Of a DNA stretch of 64,000 nucleotides, positions 46,575 through 56,078 are shown in pieces. Source of the stretch: Campylobacter sp. RM5004 (GTDB taxonomy: Bacteria; Campylobacterota; Campylobacteria; Campylobacterales; Campylobacteraceae); the NCBI RefSeq assembly GCF_022369455.1, contig NZ_CP059599.1, positions 1,764,409 to 1,828,408 of the forward strand. The letters run 5' to 3'. The translations under genes were made by a program, and so were the position numbers. The notes under the pieces were generated by a model. The model was not told where the DNA came from. It saw only the letters and a program-made list of their open reading frames with translations, and ran no database searches. The first letter of the stretch is position 1; every line of letters begins with the position of its first letter.

Positions 46575-46600
46575 TCAACCTTTCACATTTATTTCAATTT

Positions 46601-46676
46601 GTCTTGTTAGCTCAGCAGGTAGAGCATCTCACTTTTAATGAGGGGGCCGCTGGTTCGAATCCAGCACAGGACACCA
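46601..46676 (+). tRNA. tRNA-Lys (TTT)
   Basis: 76-base cloverleaf with encoded CCA. Acceptor GTCTTGT pairs with ACAGGAC; anticodon loop CTTTTAA; T-arm GGTTCGAATCC. Confidence 0.95.
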
Positions 46677-46685
46677 TCAATTTTT

Positions 46686-46761
46686 GGTCGCTTAGCTCAG
46701 TTGGTAGAGCGCCACCCTTACAAGGTGGATGTCATAAGTTCGAGTCTTATAGCGACCACCA
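46686..46761 (+). tRNA. tRNA-Val (TAC)
   Basis: 76-base cloverleaf with encoded CCA. Acceptor GGTCGCT/AGCGACC; anticodon loop CTTACAA. Confidence 0.95.
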
Positions 46762-46776
46762 TTTATTTTCATCGGT

Positions 46777-46853
46777 GCGGCGGTAGTTCAGCTGGTTAGA
46801 ATATCGGCCTGTCACGCCGGAGGTCGCGGGTTCGAGCCCCGTCCGCCGCGCCA
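46777..46853 (+). tRNA. tRNA-Asp (GTC)
   Basis: 77-base cloverleaf with encoded CCA. Acceptor GCGGCGG/CCGCCGC; anticodon loop CTGTCAC. Confidence 0.95.
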
Positions 46854-46960
46854 TTTCCCTTTCTTTTTAAATTTTAGTAATAATAAACTCCTTTAATATT
46901 TATATTTTTTTAATTTGTTTTAAGATAAAATCACTCTTTTAAAAATATTAAAGGAGAATT

Positions 46961-48349
46961 ATGAAAGACTTTTTTATTAACTTTTTTACCCTTTCAGAAC
47001 CTTTGTCAATTACTTTTGTAATTATTTATTTAATCCTTTGCTTTTGGCTTAGCCGTTTAGCATATACGATAACTTTTGCTAAAAGAATGATTTTGGCTTT
47101 AGTTTTAGGTTTAATTTTAGGTGTTGTGGCTCAGTATTTAGCTAATTTTCCTGCAAGTTCAAAAGAAGTTCTATGGCTAGAACAAACTAGGATTTGGTAT
47201 TCATTTGTAGTTAGTATTTTTATAAGTTTATTAAAGCTTATGATTGTTCCTATCGTATTTTTTGGCATTTCATCGTCTTTATTAAAGCTTGAAGGCGGAA
47301 TTAAAATATCATCAATTCTTAGTAGAAGTATATTTTGGCTTTTATTTACCACAGCGATTGCAAGTGCGATAGGTCTTAGCTTAGGAATTATGTTTAATCT
47401 AGGAAGCGATGTGGTAGTGCAAACTTCAAAAACTATTAAAGAAGCAAGAACTCTAAGCTCTATTTTATTGGGTCTAATGCCAAATAACATAATTGAATCT
47501 TTTGCTAAAAACAATATTTTAGGCGTTATTTTGGTTGCATTTTTATTCACTTTAGGGGCAAGAAAACTTGGTGCAAACGCTGAAAACAAAGAAATATTTA
47601 GCACTTATAAAAACCTAATAATATTTATGAATAAAATCATTATGAATGTTATTACAAATATAATTGCTCTTATGCCTTATGCAGTTGTTGCGATGATTGC
47701 AAATGTCTTGATTGCAAATGGTGTAGCAGCAATGAAAGAAGCAGGATTATTCATAGCTTTAACTTATGCTAGTGGTATTTTAATGATTATTGTATTTTCT
47801 ATAATTTTAGCATTTCACGGCTTATCACCTATCGTGTATTATAAAAAAGCTTTTGAAGTTTTATTATTAGCATTTACTTCAAGAAGTTCAGCAGGTGTTT
47901 TACCTATAACAATCCGCACACTTCACACTAGATTAGGCGTAAGCGAAAACAATGCAAACTTTGTAGCAGGGCTTGGTGCAACCATTGGAATGAGTGGCTG
48001 TGCTGGATATTATGTGGGTTTAGTAGCTGCTTTTGTTATGCATAGTGCAGGACTTAGCATTGATTTATCTAGTGCTGTTTTAATAGTAATTATTACAATA
48101 ATTGGCTCACTTAGTATCGCAGGTATTCCTGGTATTTCAATAGTTGCAGCTTCTATTATGATTACTGGGCTTGGGCTTGGGGATAAGTTTTATTTATTAG
48201 GCGTTATTTTTGCGATTGATCCTATTATTGATATGGTAAGAACTATGAGTAACGTAAATGGTGCAATGGTTGCAGCAATTGCGACTGATTGCGAGCTAAA
48301 GACTTTAAACAAAGATGAATACAAGGACTTAAGCAATGAAAGAAATTGA
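46961..48349 (+). CDS. Dicarboxylate/amino acid:cation symporter (DAACS family)
   Basis: 462 residues. Eight membrane helices plus re-entrant loops, with the serine-rich TSRSSAGVLPIT segment and GLGATIGMSGCAGYY near residue 345 in place of the common NMDGTA motif. Imports glutamate, aspartate, C4-dicarboxylates or cystine with protons or sodium; the substrate is not clear. SD AAGGAG. Confidence 0.88.
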   Translation: MKDFFINFFTLSEPLSITFVIIYLILCFWLSRLAYTITFAKRMILALVLGLILGVVAQYLANFPASSKEVLWLEQTRIWYSFVVSIFISLLKLMIVPIVFFGISSSLLKLEGGIKISSILSRSIFWLLFTTAIASAIGLSLGIMFNLGSDVVVQTSKTIKEARTLSSILLGLMPNNIIESFAKNNILGVILVAFLFTLGARKLGANAENKEIFSTYKNLIIFMNKIIMNVITNIIALMPYAVVAMIANVLIANGVAAMKEAGLFIALTYASGILMIIVFSIILAFHGLSPIVYYKKAFEVLLLAFTSRSSAGVLPITIRTLHTRLGVSENNANFVAGLGATIGMSGCAGYYVGLVAAFVMHSAGLSIDLSSAVLIVIITIIGSLSIAGIPGISIVAASIMITGLGLGDKFYLLGVIFAIDPIIDMVRTMSNVNGAMVAAIATDCELKTLNKDEYKDLSNERN

Positions 48350-48641
48350 TTATAAAAGCTTTTTAGAGATTAAAGACAATGCTACTTGCGTTATAGCTTT
48401 TGGAGCACCTTGGTGTAGAGATTGCAAGATTGCTGAGCCATTTTTGCAAGAACTTAGCAATAAATATCCTAATATTAGCTTTTATCATGTTGATGTTGAT
48501 AAAGACGAAAACATTAGAGCAGAGCTAAATATTCGCCATATTCCTACGATACTTTTTTTAAAAAACGGCGAAGAAGTTTATCAAAGAGTGGTTGAGCCCC
48601 ACTCAATTTCTTTAATTGAAGCTGGTGTTTTAAAGCTTTAA
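48336..48641 (+). CDS. Thioredoxin-fold protein with CRDC active site
   Basis: 101 residues with a thioredoxin fold. The active site is WCRDC (FGAPWCRDCKIAEPF, near 29-33) instead of WCGPC, and the cis-Pro is in RHIPTILF. The altered dipeptide suggests a specialised partner or redox potential. Overlaps the symporter by 14 bases. Confidence 0.88.
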   Translation: MKEIDYKSFLEIKDNATCVIAFGAPWCRDCKIAEPFLQELSNKYPNISFYHVDVDKDENIRAELNIRHIPTILFLKNGEEVYQRVVEPHSISLIEAGVLKL

Positions 48642-48642
48642 A

Positions 48643-49443
48643 ATGTTTAAAAATCCATCATTAAATAATGTTTTTTCAAAACATTTTGATGGGTTTTATA
48701 TCTATTCAAATGTAAGCGAAATTGAAATAATTTTAAGAGAACTTGCAAATAATTTAAGCAAAAAATATTTGATTTTATATATTAGCAATACAGATACATT
48801 TAATTTAAATCCTAACATTTATCATGTAAATATCTTTAATGAAAAAGCATTGAAATATATAAATAAATTAAGCAAACTTGATTTTGTTTTTGTAGAAAAT
48901 ATTTCATTTTTAAATGATTTTTCGTTTCCTAAAGGCGTGAAAATAATTGCTTGTGGGTTTTTAAAAAGCGATTTAAGATATTTTTTAAAAATAAAAACAA
49001 GGATATTAAGGTTCGTTTATACTAAAGATTATTTTAAGATTTATAATAAAAAATGTGATTTTACTTACAATTTTAAACCCAAAAAACAAAGCATTTTTCA
49101 AGAAAATAAAATTGATTTTGATATTAAAGAAGAGCTTGAGTTTTATTTGCATTGTTTAGAGCAAGGCTTTAGGTTTTATGATTTTAGAAATACTAGAAAA
49201 CAAGAGTTTTTAAACGCTTTTAGCAATGGAAATGTGCTTTTAAACAACGAGCCTTTTATAAAAGATATTAGCAAAGAATATTTTTATATGAATGATAAGA
49301 AAATTAATTGCGATTTTATCCCAAATAATACGAATAATCTAAATTATAAAATCATCAAAACTAATGCAAAAAACCAAGGAATTCTCACAAAACTTAAGCA
49401 ACTTTTAAATTCAAATTCCTATTTCAAATTCTTTTTTAAATAA
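48643..49443 (+). CDS. Protein of unknown function with repeat-encoded C-terminus
   Basis: 266 residues, no signal peptide or membrane helix, not recognised. The middle (residues 150-200) is Phe/Asp-rich and may resemble a P-loop-less ATPase (HCLEQGFRFYDF), but no motif is decisive. The last residues Asn-Ser-Tyr-Phe-Lys-Phe come from an inverted copy of the 18-bp repeat, so the repeat has probably replaced the original C-terminus. Follows the thioredoxin gene after one base. Confidence 0.65.
   Translation: MFKNPSLNNVFSKHFDGFYIYSNVSEIEIILRELANNLSKKYLILYISNTDTFNLNPNIYHVNIFNEKALKYINKLSKLDFVFVENISFLNDFSFPKGVKIIACGFLKSDLRYFLKIKTRILRFVYTKDYFKIYNKKCDFTYNFKPKKQSIFQENKIDFDIKEELEFYLHCLEQGFRFYDFRNTRKQEFLNAFSNGNVLLNNEPFIKDISKEYFYMNDKKINCDFIPNNTNNLNYKIIKTNAKNQGILTKLKQLLNSNSYFKFFFK
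49414..49431 (-). repeat. Exact inverted 18-bp repeat inside a gene's 3' end
   Basis: AATTCCTATTTCAAATTC codes Asn-Ser-Tyr-Phe-Lys-Phe in the last codons of the unknown gene at 48643. Confidence 0.8.
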
Positions 49444-49449
49444 TGTTAA

Positions 49450-49595
49450 TTTTACAACCCCCTAAAGCGGGGAAATTTTTTCTAACATAAAATCAAACAA
49501 ATTTTCTAACTATTAAGCTAATTTTAAGCTAAAAATAGGGTAAATGCTAAGCCTAAAAATAAGCTTTACAACATTCAAATTCCTATTTTAAATTC
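49450..49595 (-). repeat. Two-copy ~135-150-bp element ending in a CRISPR-repeat-like hairpin (copy 2, inverted)
   Basis: Reverse complement of the 24669-24802 element. The segment nearest the gene (49450-49486) holds CCCCCTAAAGCGGGG and corresponds to the CRISPR-like end; the far end carries the dispersed 18-mer variant (49578-49595). The two copies differ by scattered bases and one gap of roughly 15 bases. Confidence 0.55.
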
Positions 49596-49639
49596 CGCAA
49601 ATTTCAAGCACAAAATCAAAGGAATTTAAAATAGGAATT
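49578..49639. repeat. Dispersed repeat pair, inverted
   Basis: AATTCCTATTTTAAATTC (49578-49595) and GAATTTAAAATAGGAATT (49622-49639) face each other across 26 bases; this is a longer-loop version of the 52-bp element. Confidence 0.75.
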
Positions 49640-49660
49640 TCAAGTAGTTTAAGAAAAATT

Positions 49661-49690
49661 ATTCCTATTTTTAAACTTAAAAATAGGAAT
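49661..49690 (-). terminator. Terminator of the second TonB receptor gene
   Basis: Twelve-bp stem ATTCCTATTTTT/AAAAATAGGAAT, followed on the minus strand by AATTTTTC. Confidence 0.7.
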
Positions 49691-49697
49691 AAAAAGA

Positions 49698-52181
49698 TTA
49701 ATAATTTAATCCAACTTCTAGCATTATGCTTCTTCCGCTTGCATAATCATATATTAGCTTATCGTCTTTTTTGCTTGCGTTTATTTTGTTTTTTGTATTT
49801 AATAAGTTTTCAATATTTACATTCGCAAAAAACTCAACATCTTTTTTCATCTTGTACTTATAAGCAATATTCATATCCCAAGTAAAGTGATCGTTTAGCT
49901 TAATTAGCTCATATTCTCTTATGCGTTCGGCTCTATTGTAATTAGAAATTAAAGCCTTCTTGCTAGGCGTAAATGTAAATAAATTTGCAATTCCTAAACC
50001 ATAATCAGGAATGTTTAAATTATATAAAAAAGTGATTTTGTATTTATCGTAATAATCAATTATCGGAAGGTCTTTTTGAGCGATTATTTCGCCATTGTAT
50101 TTAACTTGATTATTTCTATCTCTTTCATCGCTTCTATAGTCTTTAAAATCTGATTTTTTCTTTGTATAACTTGCACTTAAACTAAAATCATTTAAGGTAT
50201 TAAAGATTTCAATACTTTTTGCATTTGCAATATCAAGGCTTATAATATCAGCTTTTGAAGTGCCTAAATTAGTATAAACTTTATAATTTTTTGATAAATT
50301 TTCATCATCAATATCAGCTAAGCCTAAAGTTTCTTTATCACTTAAAACCACTTGATTTTTTCCTAATCTTTTTAAGTATTTTAAACTAAACTTTGTGTTT
50401 TTAAACTCACCCCTATAAAATACGCTAAACTCATCATTAAATGAGCGTTTTAACTCATTAAAATTATACATATTCTTCTTACCGCCAGTTTGCTTAAACT
50501 CTTCAGCATAATCGGTTCTACTTAAAAACTGCGTATAAGAATAAATATTATCATATAGCTTATATGCGAAGAAATTCTTACCATAATACCTATTATATCC
50601 AGCTCCAAAGAAATTGCTTTCATCGCCTAATAAATCAAACTCACTTGTAATTCTAGGAGCTACATTAAACTTTTTAATAATGCCATCATAACTTCCCCTT
50701 GCACCTAATCTTAGATTAAATCTTTTGTATTTAATATCATCTTCTAAATATAAATCAAAATTAGTTGCACTAATTCCTGTTTTAAATTCCGGAGTAAAAG
50801 TTGCTCTTGTTAGATACTGCCCTGCTCCTGTGTTTCCTTTTCTATCTACTACATCACCCATCAAGCAAAACACATCGCCATCTTTACAAACCACGCCAGC
50901 AGGTAAAATAGTAGGATTATAGTATTCTGCTAAATGTTTTAAGGTTTCATAACTAGCTTTTTTATGACTTAACTCAAGTCCTGCATAGAAAGTATGTTCT
51001 GTATTTTTAAACTCTTTTACATCGCTTTCTAAATCAAGCTTATAATTTAATTCTTTTGTTCGCTCTTTAATATCGCCATATCCACCTTTCATAGAAAAAG
51101 TACTTGTTCCCCAGTTTGCAACCTCGTTTGTAAAAAAGCCAAATTTCATATTTTTATCAAAATATCTCGCACTATCTTGAATACTATAGCCTAAATTTTG
51201 AGTGATATTAAAGCCATCAAATTCACTAAAAAGCTCAACGCTAGAAATTATCCCGCCAAATTTAGCCTCTAAATTAGAATCAATAACTCCTTCTAAAAAG
51301 CCTTTATAAACGCTAGGAGCATAGATAACGCTAGGTCTAATTATGTGATTATCTAAAGCGATAAAGCCTTTTAATAAAAAGTTTTCATTTCTTCTGCTTT
51401 GATTAGGATAAAAATATCCTTGTGCTAAAACTTCTCTTTTTGTTGGCATTTTTATCGTTGAAGTTGTCCTTGAGTAATCAAACAAAATTCCATAATCATC
51501 GCTAAAACGACTTTCTAAATAAATATTTTGATTTTGTTTTACAAAATTATTATTTATGTTTTTGCCACGACTTGTTTCATAATCAGCTCTATTTTCTTCA
51601 TCTATTATGATTTTATTAAGATTACCATCTGTATAGCTTGTAGATATTCTAGCTCCGAATTTTTTCGTAGGATCTTTTAGCTTAGTATCAATTACACCAC
51701 CTTCAAAATTGCCGTATTTTGCACTGATATTGCTATCTAAAATCTTTAAACTTTTTAAAATATTTATATTAATTACGCTACCTTGAGCCCCCATAACAGG
51801 TGCTCTCCAAAGTGATGAGGCGTTTATGTTTTGATTACCTGCTGGATCAATTGCATTATCAAAGCTCATTCCATTTACTAAAAATGCGTTTTGATAAAAC
51901 GGCGCTGCATTTATACTAAAGTCTTTTGGGCTGATTTCTGCTTTGTTTGTAGAAATATTATCCCCCATATTTAAATTAATATTTGAGTTTTGCTTGATAC
52001 TTTCATCTATTCTTTTATTTGGCTCTGTATCACTGAAATTATATTCTTTATAACTTGAATATTTTGAATATTCACCTTTATTAACTTCATTCATAGGCTT
52101 ATTTACATCAATTTCACCTATATCAATCTCGTTTGCATATACTAATGAAACAATAGCGATTAAAGATAGTTTTCTTTTCAT
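49698..52181 (-). CDS. TonB-dependent outer membrane receptor
   Basis: 827 residues. Signal peptide about 1-16, plug domain (NAFLVNGMSFDNAIDPAGN and NISAKYGNFEGGVIDTK), and a barrel ending MLEVGLNY. Related to the receptor at 27689-30148 across the plug, but without a G tract and without its own tonB genes. Substrate unknown. SD AAGGAG. Confidence 0.9.
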   Translation of the reverse strand: MKRKLSLIAIVSLVYANEIDIGEIDVNKPMNEVNKGEYSKYSSYKEYNFSDTEPNKRIDESIKQNSNINLNMGDNISTNKAEISPKDFSINAAPFYQNAFLVNGMSFDNAIDPAGNQNINASSLWRAPVMGAQGSVININILKSLKILDSNISAKYGNFEGGVIDTKLKDPTKKFGARISTSYTDGNLNKIIIDEENRADYETSRGKNINNNFVKQNQNIYLESRFSDDYGILFDYSRTTSTIKMPTKREVLAQGYFYPNQSRRNENFLLKGFIALDNHIIRPSVIYAPSVYKGFLEGVIDSNLEAKFGGIISSVELFSEFDGFNITQNLGYSIQDSARYFDKNMKFGFFTNEVANWGTSTFSMKGGYGDIKERTKELNYKLDLESDVKEFKNTEHTFYAGLELSHKKASYETLKHLAEYYNPTILPAGVVCKDGDVFCLMGDVVDRKGNTGAGQYLTRATFTPEFKTGISATNFDLYLEDDIKYKRFNLRLGARGSYDGIIKKFNVAPRITSEFDLLGDESNFFGAGYNRYYGKNFFAYKLYDNIYSYTQFLSRTDYAEEFKQTGGKKNMYNFNELKRSFNDEFSVFYRGEFKNTKFSLKYLKRLGKNQVVLSDKETLGLADIDDENLSKNYKVYTNLGTSKADIISLDIANAKSIEIFNTLNDFSLSASYTKKKSDFKDYRSDERDRNNQVKYNGEIIAQKDLPIIDYYDKYKITFLYNLNIPDYGLGIANLFTFTPSKKALISNYNRAERIREYELIKLNDHFTWDMNIAYKYKMKKDVEFFANVNIENLLNTKNKINASKKDDKLIYDYASGRSIMLEVGLNY

Positions 52182-52265
52182 TTATTCTCCTTAAAATTGA
52201 GAATTATTACTAAATTAACTTAAAATGAAATTAATATTTATTATTAAAATAATATAAGAAAGTTA

Positions 52266-52314
52266 AATTCCTATTTCAAATTCCAAAAATTTTTCAAGAA
52301 TTTGAATTCGGAAT
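52266..52314. repeat. Near-complete dispersed element
   Basis: Inverted exact 18-mer at 52266-52283 and a variant direct arm at 52298-52314, separated by AAAAATTTTTCAA-type centre. Confidence 0.8.
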
Positions 52315-52370
52315 CTAGCATTTAAACTTTTGCTAAATAATTCACAAAATTTAAAATCTTAGTTCTTAGT

Positions 52371-52443
52371 ATTCACTCGCATTATTATTACACACTAGCA
52401 ATTTATTTGCTAGTTTGTAATAATAGTCTCAAGAGTGGTGAAT
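52371..52443. other. Long imperfect hairpin
   Basis: ATTATTACA and CTAGCAA on the left pair with TTTGCTAG and TGTAATAAT on the right, with outer CACTC/GAGTG pairs. The total length of about 70 bases is larger than a normal terminator. Role unknown. Confidence 0.5.
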
Positions 52444-52537
52444 TAAAATAATATGATAAATTCAAATTCTTATTTCAAATTCTTAAAAAGTTTAAAATGT
52501 TTTTTGATTATATTTTTTAAAAAGTTAAAGAAGTAAA

Positions 52538-52561
52538 AAAGGTGCTAAGAATAGCACCTTT
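52538..52561 (-). terminator. Rho-independent terminator of flagellin copy 2
   Basis: Same AAAGGTGCTA/TAGCACCTTT stem as for copy 1, with a T-run on the minus strand. Confidence 0.85.
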
Positions 52562-52596
52562 GTAGTTTAGTTTAATTATTTTTCTAATAATTAAAA

Positions 52597-55191
52597 CTAC
52601 TGTAATAATCTCATTACGTTTTGTTGAACAGCGTTAGCTTGGCTCATTGCATAAACACCTGATTGAGCTAGTATTTGGTGCTTACTAAATGTAGCACTTT
52701 CTTCTGCAAAGTCAACATCTCTAATATTACTTTCAGCAGCTTTAACGTTTACTTGAGTAACTGAAATATTATTTACAGTTGAAACAAGTTGGTTTTGAAC
52801 AGAACCAAGGTCTGAACGAATTGCTTCAAGAGCTTTTTGAGCTGTTTCAGCAATGTTCATCATAGCTTGTGCACCTTTTAGTGTCATAACACCTGCTGCG
52901 TAGCCGTTTTGGTTATCGCCATTATCTCCTGCTTGCCATTCATTAGCATTAAAGCCCATTGCATCAGCTTGAGCTTTATTAATAGTAGCGTTTGTCTCTC
53001 TTAGTGAAACTGTAGCTTCACTAACGTTCTTATCATAGCCGATAGCTGAGTTTGTAGTAAAGCCATTAGCATCTTTAACTTCAACTTGAATATCTCTACC
53101 GTTGTTTGCAACTAGACTAAGTCTTCCCATATTAGTTGAGTTAGTTGTATCTAAGCCAACGATACTTGATAAACCAGCTTTAGTAGGCTCATTTATACCA
53201 GCTTTAAGTCCAGCAAAGAATTGCTTAAATGAATGAGCTACCATACCTTCTTGAGCTTCTTTAGTATCCATAGTTTTACCATCAGCTGCATCAATTAGTT
53301 TGTCTAATTTTTGATTTATTTTATCTATAGTTGAGTTAGCTCCATCTATTGTTTTTTGGGTTTTTAAATCATTAAACAAGTCTGTAATTTCTTTTTCAAT
53401 TCCAGAAGTTCCAGCGGTATTTACTGCAAGGTTTAAAGCACCTATTTTTTCTGCAGCAAGATTTGTAAAATCTACTTCTCTACCCTGTAAAGCTTGAGTT
53501 CCTGTTGTGTTAAAAGTATTATCAATACCAGCATAAGTTGCAATTGCAGCAAATGCGTTGGCAGCATTTGCTTGTCCTAAACCTGTAGTCGTATCTAAAG
53601 CAGCCGCAGTTCCTGCTAATAATGTATTTAGTTGATTATTTAATGTTTGTGCAGCACCTGCTGTAACGTCAGCACCTGATTCTCTTAAATTTTTCTGAGC
53701 TTCTTTAGCTGCTGAATCGGTTGCTATTACAAAATCTTTAACAGCACTTGCAAATGCAGTTTGAAATGCATCTTGAGTTGCCCCTGTTATTGTAGTATTA
53801 ACTGTACCTAAATTACCATCTAAAGTTGTTAATGCTGTGCTGATAGCATTTAAATTTGCCGAATTATCAATTGCTTTAATAGCAGTTAATGCATGACCAT
53901 CTAAAGTCGCTTTTTGTGTTCCTTGACCTGTAGCTGCAGATTTATCTAAAATATTAGTTTTAATAATATCTTTTAATTTATCTTTTAATGTATCTAGAGC
54001 TCCTGATTGTGCATCTTGTATTTTCTTTAATTCTTGATATGGAACTGAGTTATTAACCGCTTTTGTTGTTCCGTCTTTATAAATTAATGCATCTTGCACT
54101 CCATGAGCATTCTTAACATCTGCAAACGAGTTTTCTTTAATCAATATTGAACCACCTGCTGGAGTTCCTGCTGCGGTTGTCCAAGTAGCAGCTGTATTAA
54201 AATCTACTCCTTTTTTTGCGTTAGGATTTCCTGTTGCTCCTTGTGTTACAAGGCTATGCATATCAGTTGTAGGTTTATTTGTTGTTACATTATCCTCAAC
54301 CTTAATACCTCTACCATCTCTGTTAGCTAAAACAAGTCTTCCTTTAGTATCTACAGAAGCTTCAACCCCTGTTTGATCTTTTACAGCATTAATAGCTGCT
54401 CTTAAAGCACCGTTAGCATCTTTTTCTTGAACATTTACTGTTCCAATCTTAACGCCATTAATTGAGAAGTTTGAAGTAGTCTCACCTGCTTTAATAGGTT
54501 GTTCAAACACTGTTTGAGCAGTTACACTTGCTTTAATCCCTGTCTTATCACTAGCCTTGTTAATTGCTTCTGCTAGTGCACCTAGACCTGTAGTAGCACT
54601 AGTATCACCTTTACCATTAGTTAATTGAACCTTTTCAATAGTTACATCATTGATACCATCAACGTTTTTAAAGGTAACACTTACACTACCCGTCAAATCC
54701 GCCGCCCTCACATTATGCCCAGTCTCAAACCTAGTTAAACCAATCTTATCACTTGTAGTTGCCCCAATACTAGCCTTAACAGTCTCATTTGAATAAGCAC
54801 CAATTTGAAACTCCTTATTTGAAAACGTTCCAGATAGTAGCTTTTGACCGTTAAATGATGTAGTATTACCAATATTATCAAGCTCTTCCATAAGTCTTGA
54901 AATATCAGCTTGAAGCGCCTTTCTTGTCTCAGTTGTTTGACCATCTTGAGCTGATTGAATAGCTTTATTCTTAATAGTTTCAAGTATTTTAATTTGCTCA
55001 TCCATAGCCTTATCAGCTGTTTGAATAATACCAATAGCATCATTAGCATTCATAATAGCCTTACCAAGTGAACTAGCTTGACTTCTTAAGCTATCTGCAA
55101 TTGCCATACCTGAAGCATCATCAGCAGCACTATTAATTCTAAAACCTGAGTTTAGCTTTGAAAGTGAGCTATCAATAGCTCTATTGTTCAT
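52597..55191 (-). CDS. Flagellin, 5'-truncated (probable silent cassette), copy 2
   Basis: 864 residues from the first ATG. Residues 1-163 are identical to copy 1, and the last ~100 residues nearly identical. The central ~600 residues (Ala/Thr/Asn-rich, many short helical segments) differ in both length and sequence. The conserved first ~15-20 flagellin residues are missing; upstream codons read Leu-Ser-Ala-His-Ala-Asn-Ala-Ser and then run into an exact copy of the dispersed repeat (55235-55252) with no start codon. No SD at the ATG, no visible promoter. Large for a Campylobacter flagellin (usually 570-600). Probably a donor or pseudogene. Confidence 0.8.
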   Translation of the reverse strand: MNNRAIDSSLSKLNSGFRINSAADDASGMAIADSLRSQASSLGKAIMNANDAIGIIQTADKAMDEQIKILETIKNKAIQSAQDGQTTETRKALQADISRLMEELDNIGNTTSFNGQKLLSGTFSNKEFQIGAYSNETVKASIGATTSDKIGLTRFETGHNVRAADLTGSVSVTFKNVDGINDVTIEKVQLTNGKGDTSATTGLGALAEAINKASDKTGIKASVTAQTVFEQPIKAGETTSNFSINGVKIGTVNVQEKDANGALRAAINAVKDQTGVEASVDTKGRLVLANRDGRGIKVEDNVTTNKPTTDMHSLVTQGATGNPNAKKGVDFNTAATWTTAAGTPAGGSILIKENSFADVKNAHGVQDALIYKDGTTKAVNNSVPYQELKKIQDAQSGALDTLKDKLKDIIKTNILDKSAATGQGTQKATLDGHALTAIKAIDNSANLNAISTALTTLDGNLGTVNTTITGATQDAFQTAFASAVKDFVIATDSAAKEAQKNLRESGADVTAGAAQTLNNQLNTLLAGTAAALDTTTGLGQANAANAFAAIATYAGIDNTFNTTGTQALQGREVDFTNLAAEKIGALNLAVNTAGTSGIEKEITDLFNDLKTQKTIDGANSTIDKINQKLDKLIDAADGKTMDTKEAQEGMVAHSFKQFFAGLKAGINEPTKAGLSSIVGLDTTNSTNMGRLSLVANNGRDIQVEVKDANGFTTNSAIGYDKNVSEATVSLRETNATINKAQADAMGFNANEWQAGDNGDNQNGYAAGVMTLKGAQAMMNIAETAQKALEAIRSDLGSVQNQLVSTVNNISVTQVNVKAAESNIRDVDFAEESATFSKHQILAQSGVYAMSQANAVQQNVMRLLQ

Positions 55192-55234
55192 AGAAGCATT
55201 AGCGTGAGCGCTTAATGTGGGAGGAGTTTGAAAA

Positions 55235-55252
55235 GAATTTGAAATAGGAATT
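55235..55252 (+). repeat. Exact 18-bp repeat next to flagellin copy 2
   Basis: Lies at the broken 5' edge of the flagellin cassette, followed by TCAAATTC; the exonuclease stop codon is just beyond it. Confidence 0.85.
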
Positions 55253-55259
55253 TCAAATT

Positions 55260-56030
55260 CTATAATAAGCCTAAAAATTTCTTAATTGAGTATTTTAAAT
55301 CTTCATCATCTAAATTATTCATAGCCCATAATAAATAGCCATTATCAATAGCCCTAACCTCATCAAAGCTTTTGCCTTTGTATTTGCCAAAGCCAAATTT
55401 TGTGCTAACAATAGGAAGTTTTGTAATTTCGTGCAGTTCTTCATAACTTTTGTGCTTTAATAATTCATCTAATAATAATTTCATAACCAAAACATCGCCT
55501 ATTGCATCATGAGCTTTTATAATTATTCCTAGTCTTTTTGCTTCGGCTTGCTCAATTTTATAAAGTCCTAAAAAATATCTTAAATATTGCAATCTGTGAT
55601 GATTAAAATCAGGGAAAATCGCCTTAACGCATTTATAAGTATCAATTAATTTATAATTGTTTTTAAAGCCTTCTTTTTCTAGCATTCCTAAATCAAATTT
55701 AATATTATGTGCTATTAAATAATTTTCGTTTGAATTATATTCATTTAGCATTTTTGCGAATTTTGTTTCGTGAAATTTCGGCTTATTTATAAGCATTTCA
55801 GGAGTTATGTTATGCACTTCCATAGCTTCATAAGCAATTTCTTGATCGCAGCTACATAATTCATCATAAATTAAAACATCTCTTTCTTTGATACTATCAA
55901 AAAGATTTTCGGCATATTCAATGTCTTTTGTTTCGTATTTTTCACTATCTAGCACCATAGCTCCAACTTGAATTATCCTATCAAGCTCGCCATTTCCAGT
56001 AGTTTCAGTGTCAAACAAAATATATTTCAT
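55260..56030 (-). CDS. DnaQ-like 3'-5' exonuclease
   Basis: 256 residues. DEDD exonuclease motifs: FDTETTGNG (residues 6-14), a central [13 protein letters not shown] and HDAIGDVLV. The C-terminal ~60 residues ([14 protein letters not shown]) resemble the DUF3820 add-on seen in epsilonproteobacterial exonucleases. Probably a proofreading or repair nuclease. SD AAGGA. Confidence 0.9.
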   Translation of the reverse strand: MKYILFDTETTGNGELDRIIQVGAMVLDSEKYETKDIEYAENLFDSIKERDVLIYDELCSCDQEIAYEAMEVHNITPEMLINKPKFHETKFAKMLNEYNSNENYLIAHNIKFDLGMLEKEGFKNNYKLIDTYKCVKAIFPDFNHHRLQYLRYFLGLYKIEQAEAKRLGIIIKAHDAIGDVLVMKLLLDELLKHKSYEELHEITKLPIVSTKFGFGKYKGKSFDEVRAIDNGYLLWAMNNLDDEDLKYSIKKFLGLL

Positions 56031-56078
56031 TTTTATCCTTTATAATATTTAAAACTATTTTAACAATTAAGGATAATA

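Larger units (their letters stand above)
52182..52596. other. Intergenic region between TonB receptor and flagellin copy 2
   Basis: 415 bases with repeats at 52266-52314 and 52460-52482, a long hairpin at 52371-52443, and the flagellin terminator (52538-52561). No gene seen. Confidence 0.7.

Noticed and set aside
46604-46786. A 60-residue open frame across the tRNA cluster
   Set aside because: It lies entirely over tRNA-Lys and tRNA-Val; the cloverleaves explain the sequence.
52371-52443. An integron attC site
   Set aside because: No integrase nearby and no conserved core sites at the ends.
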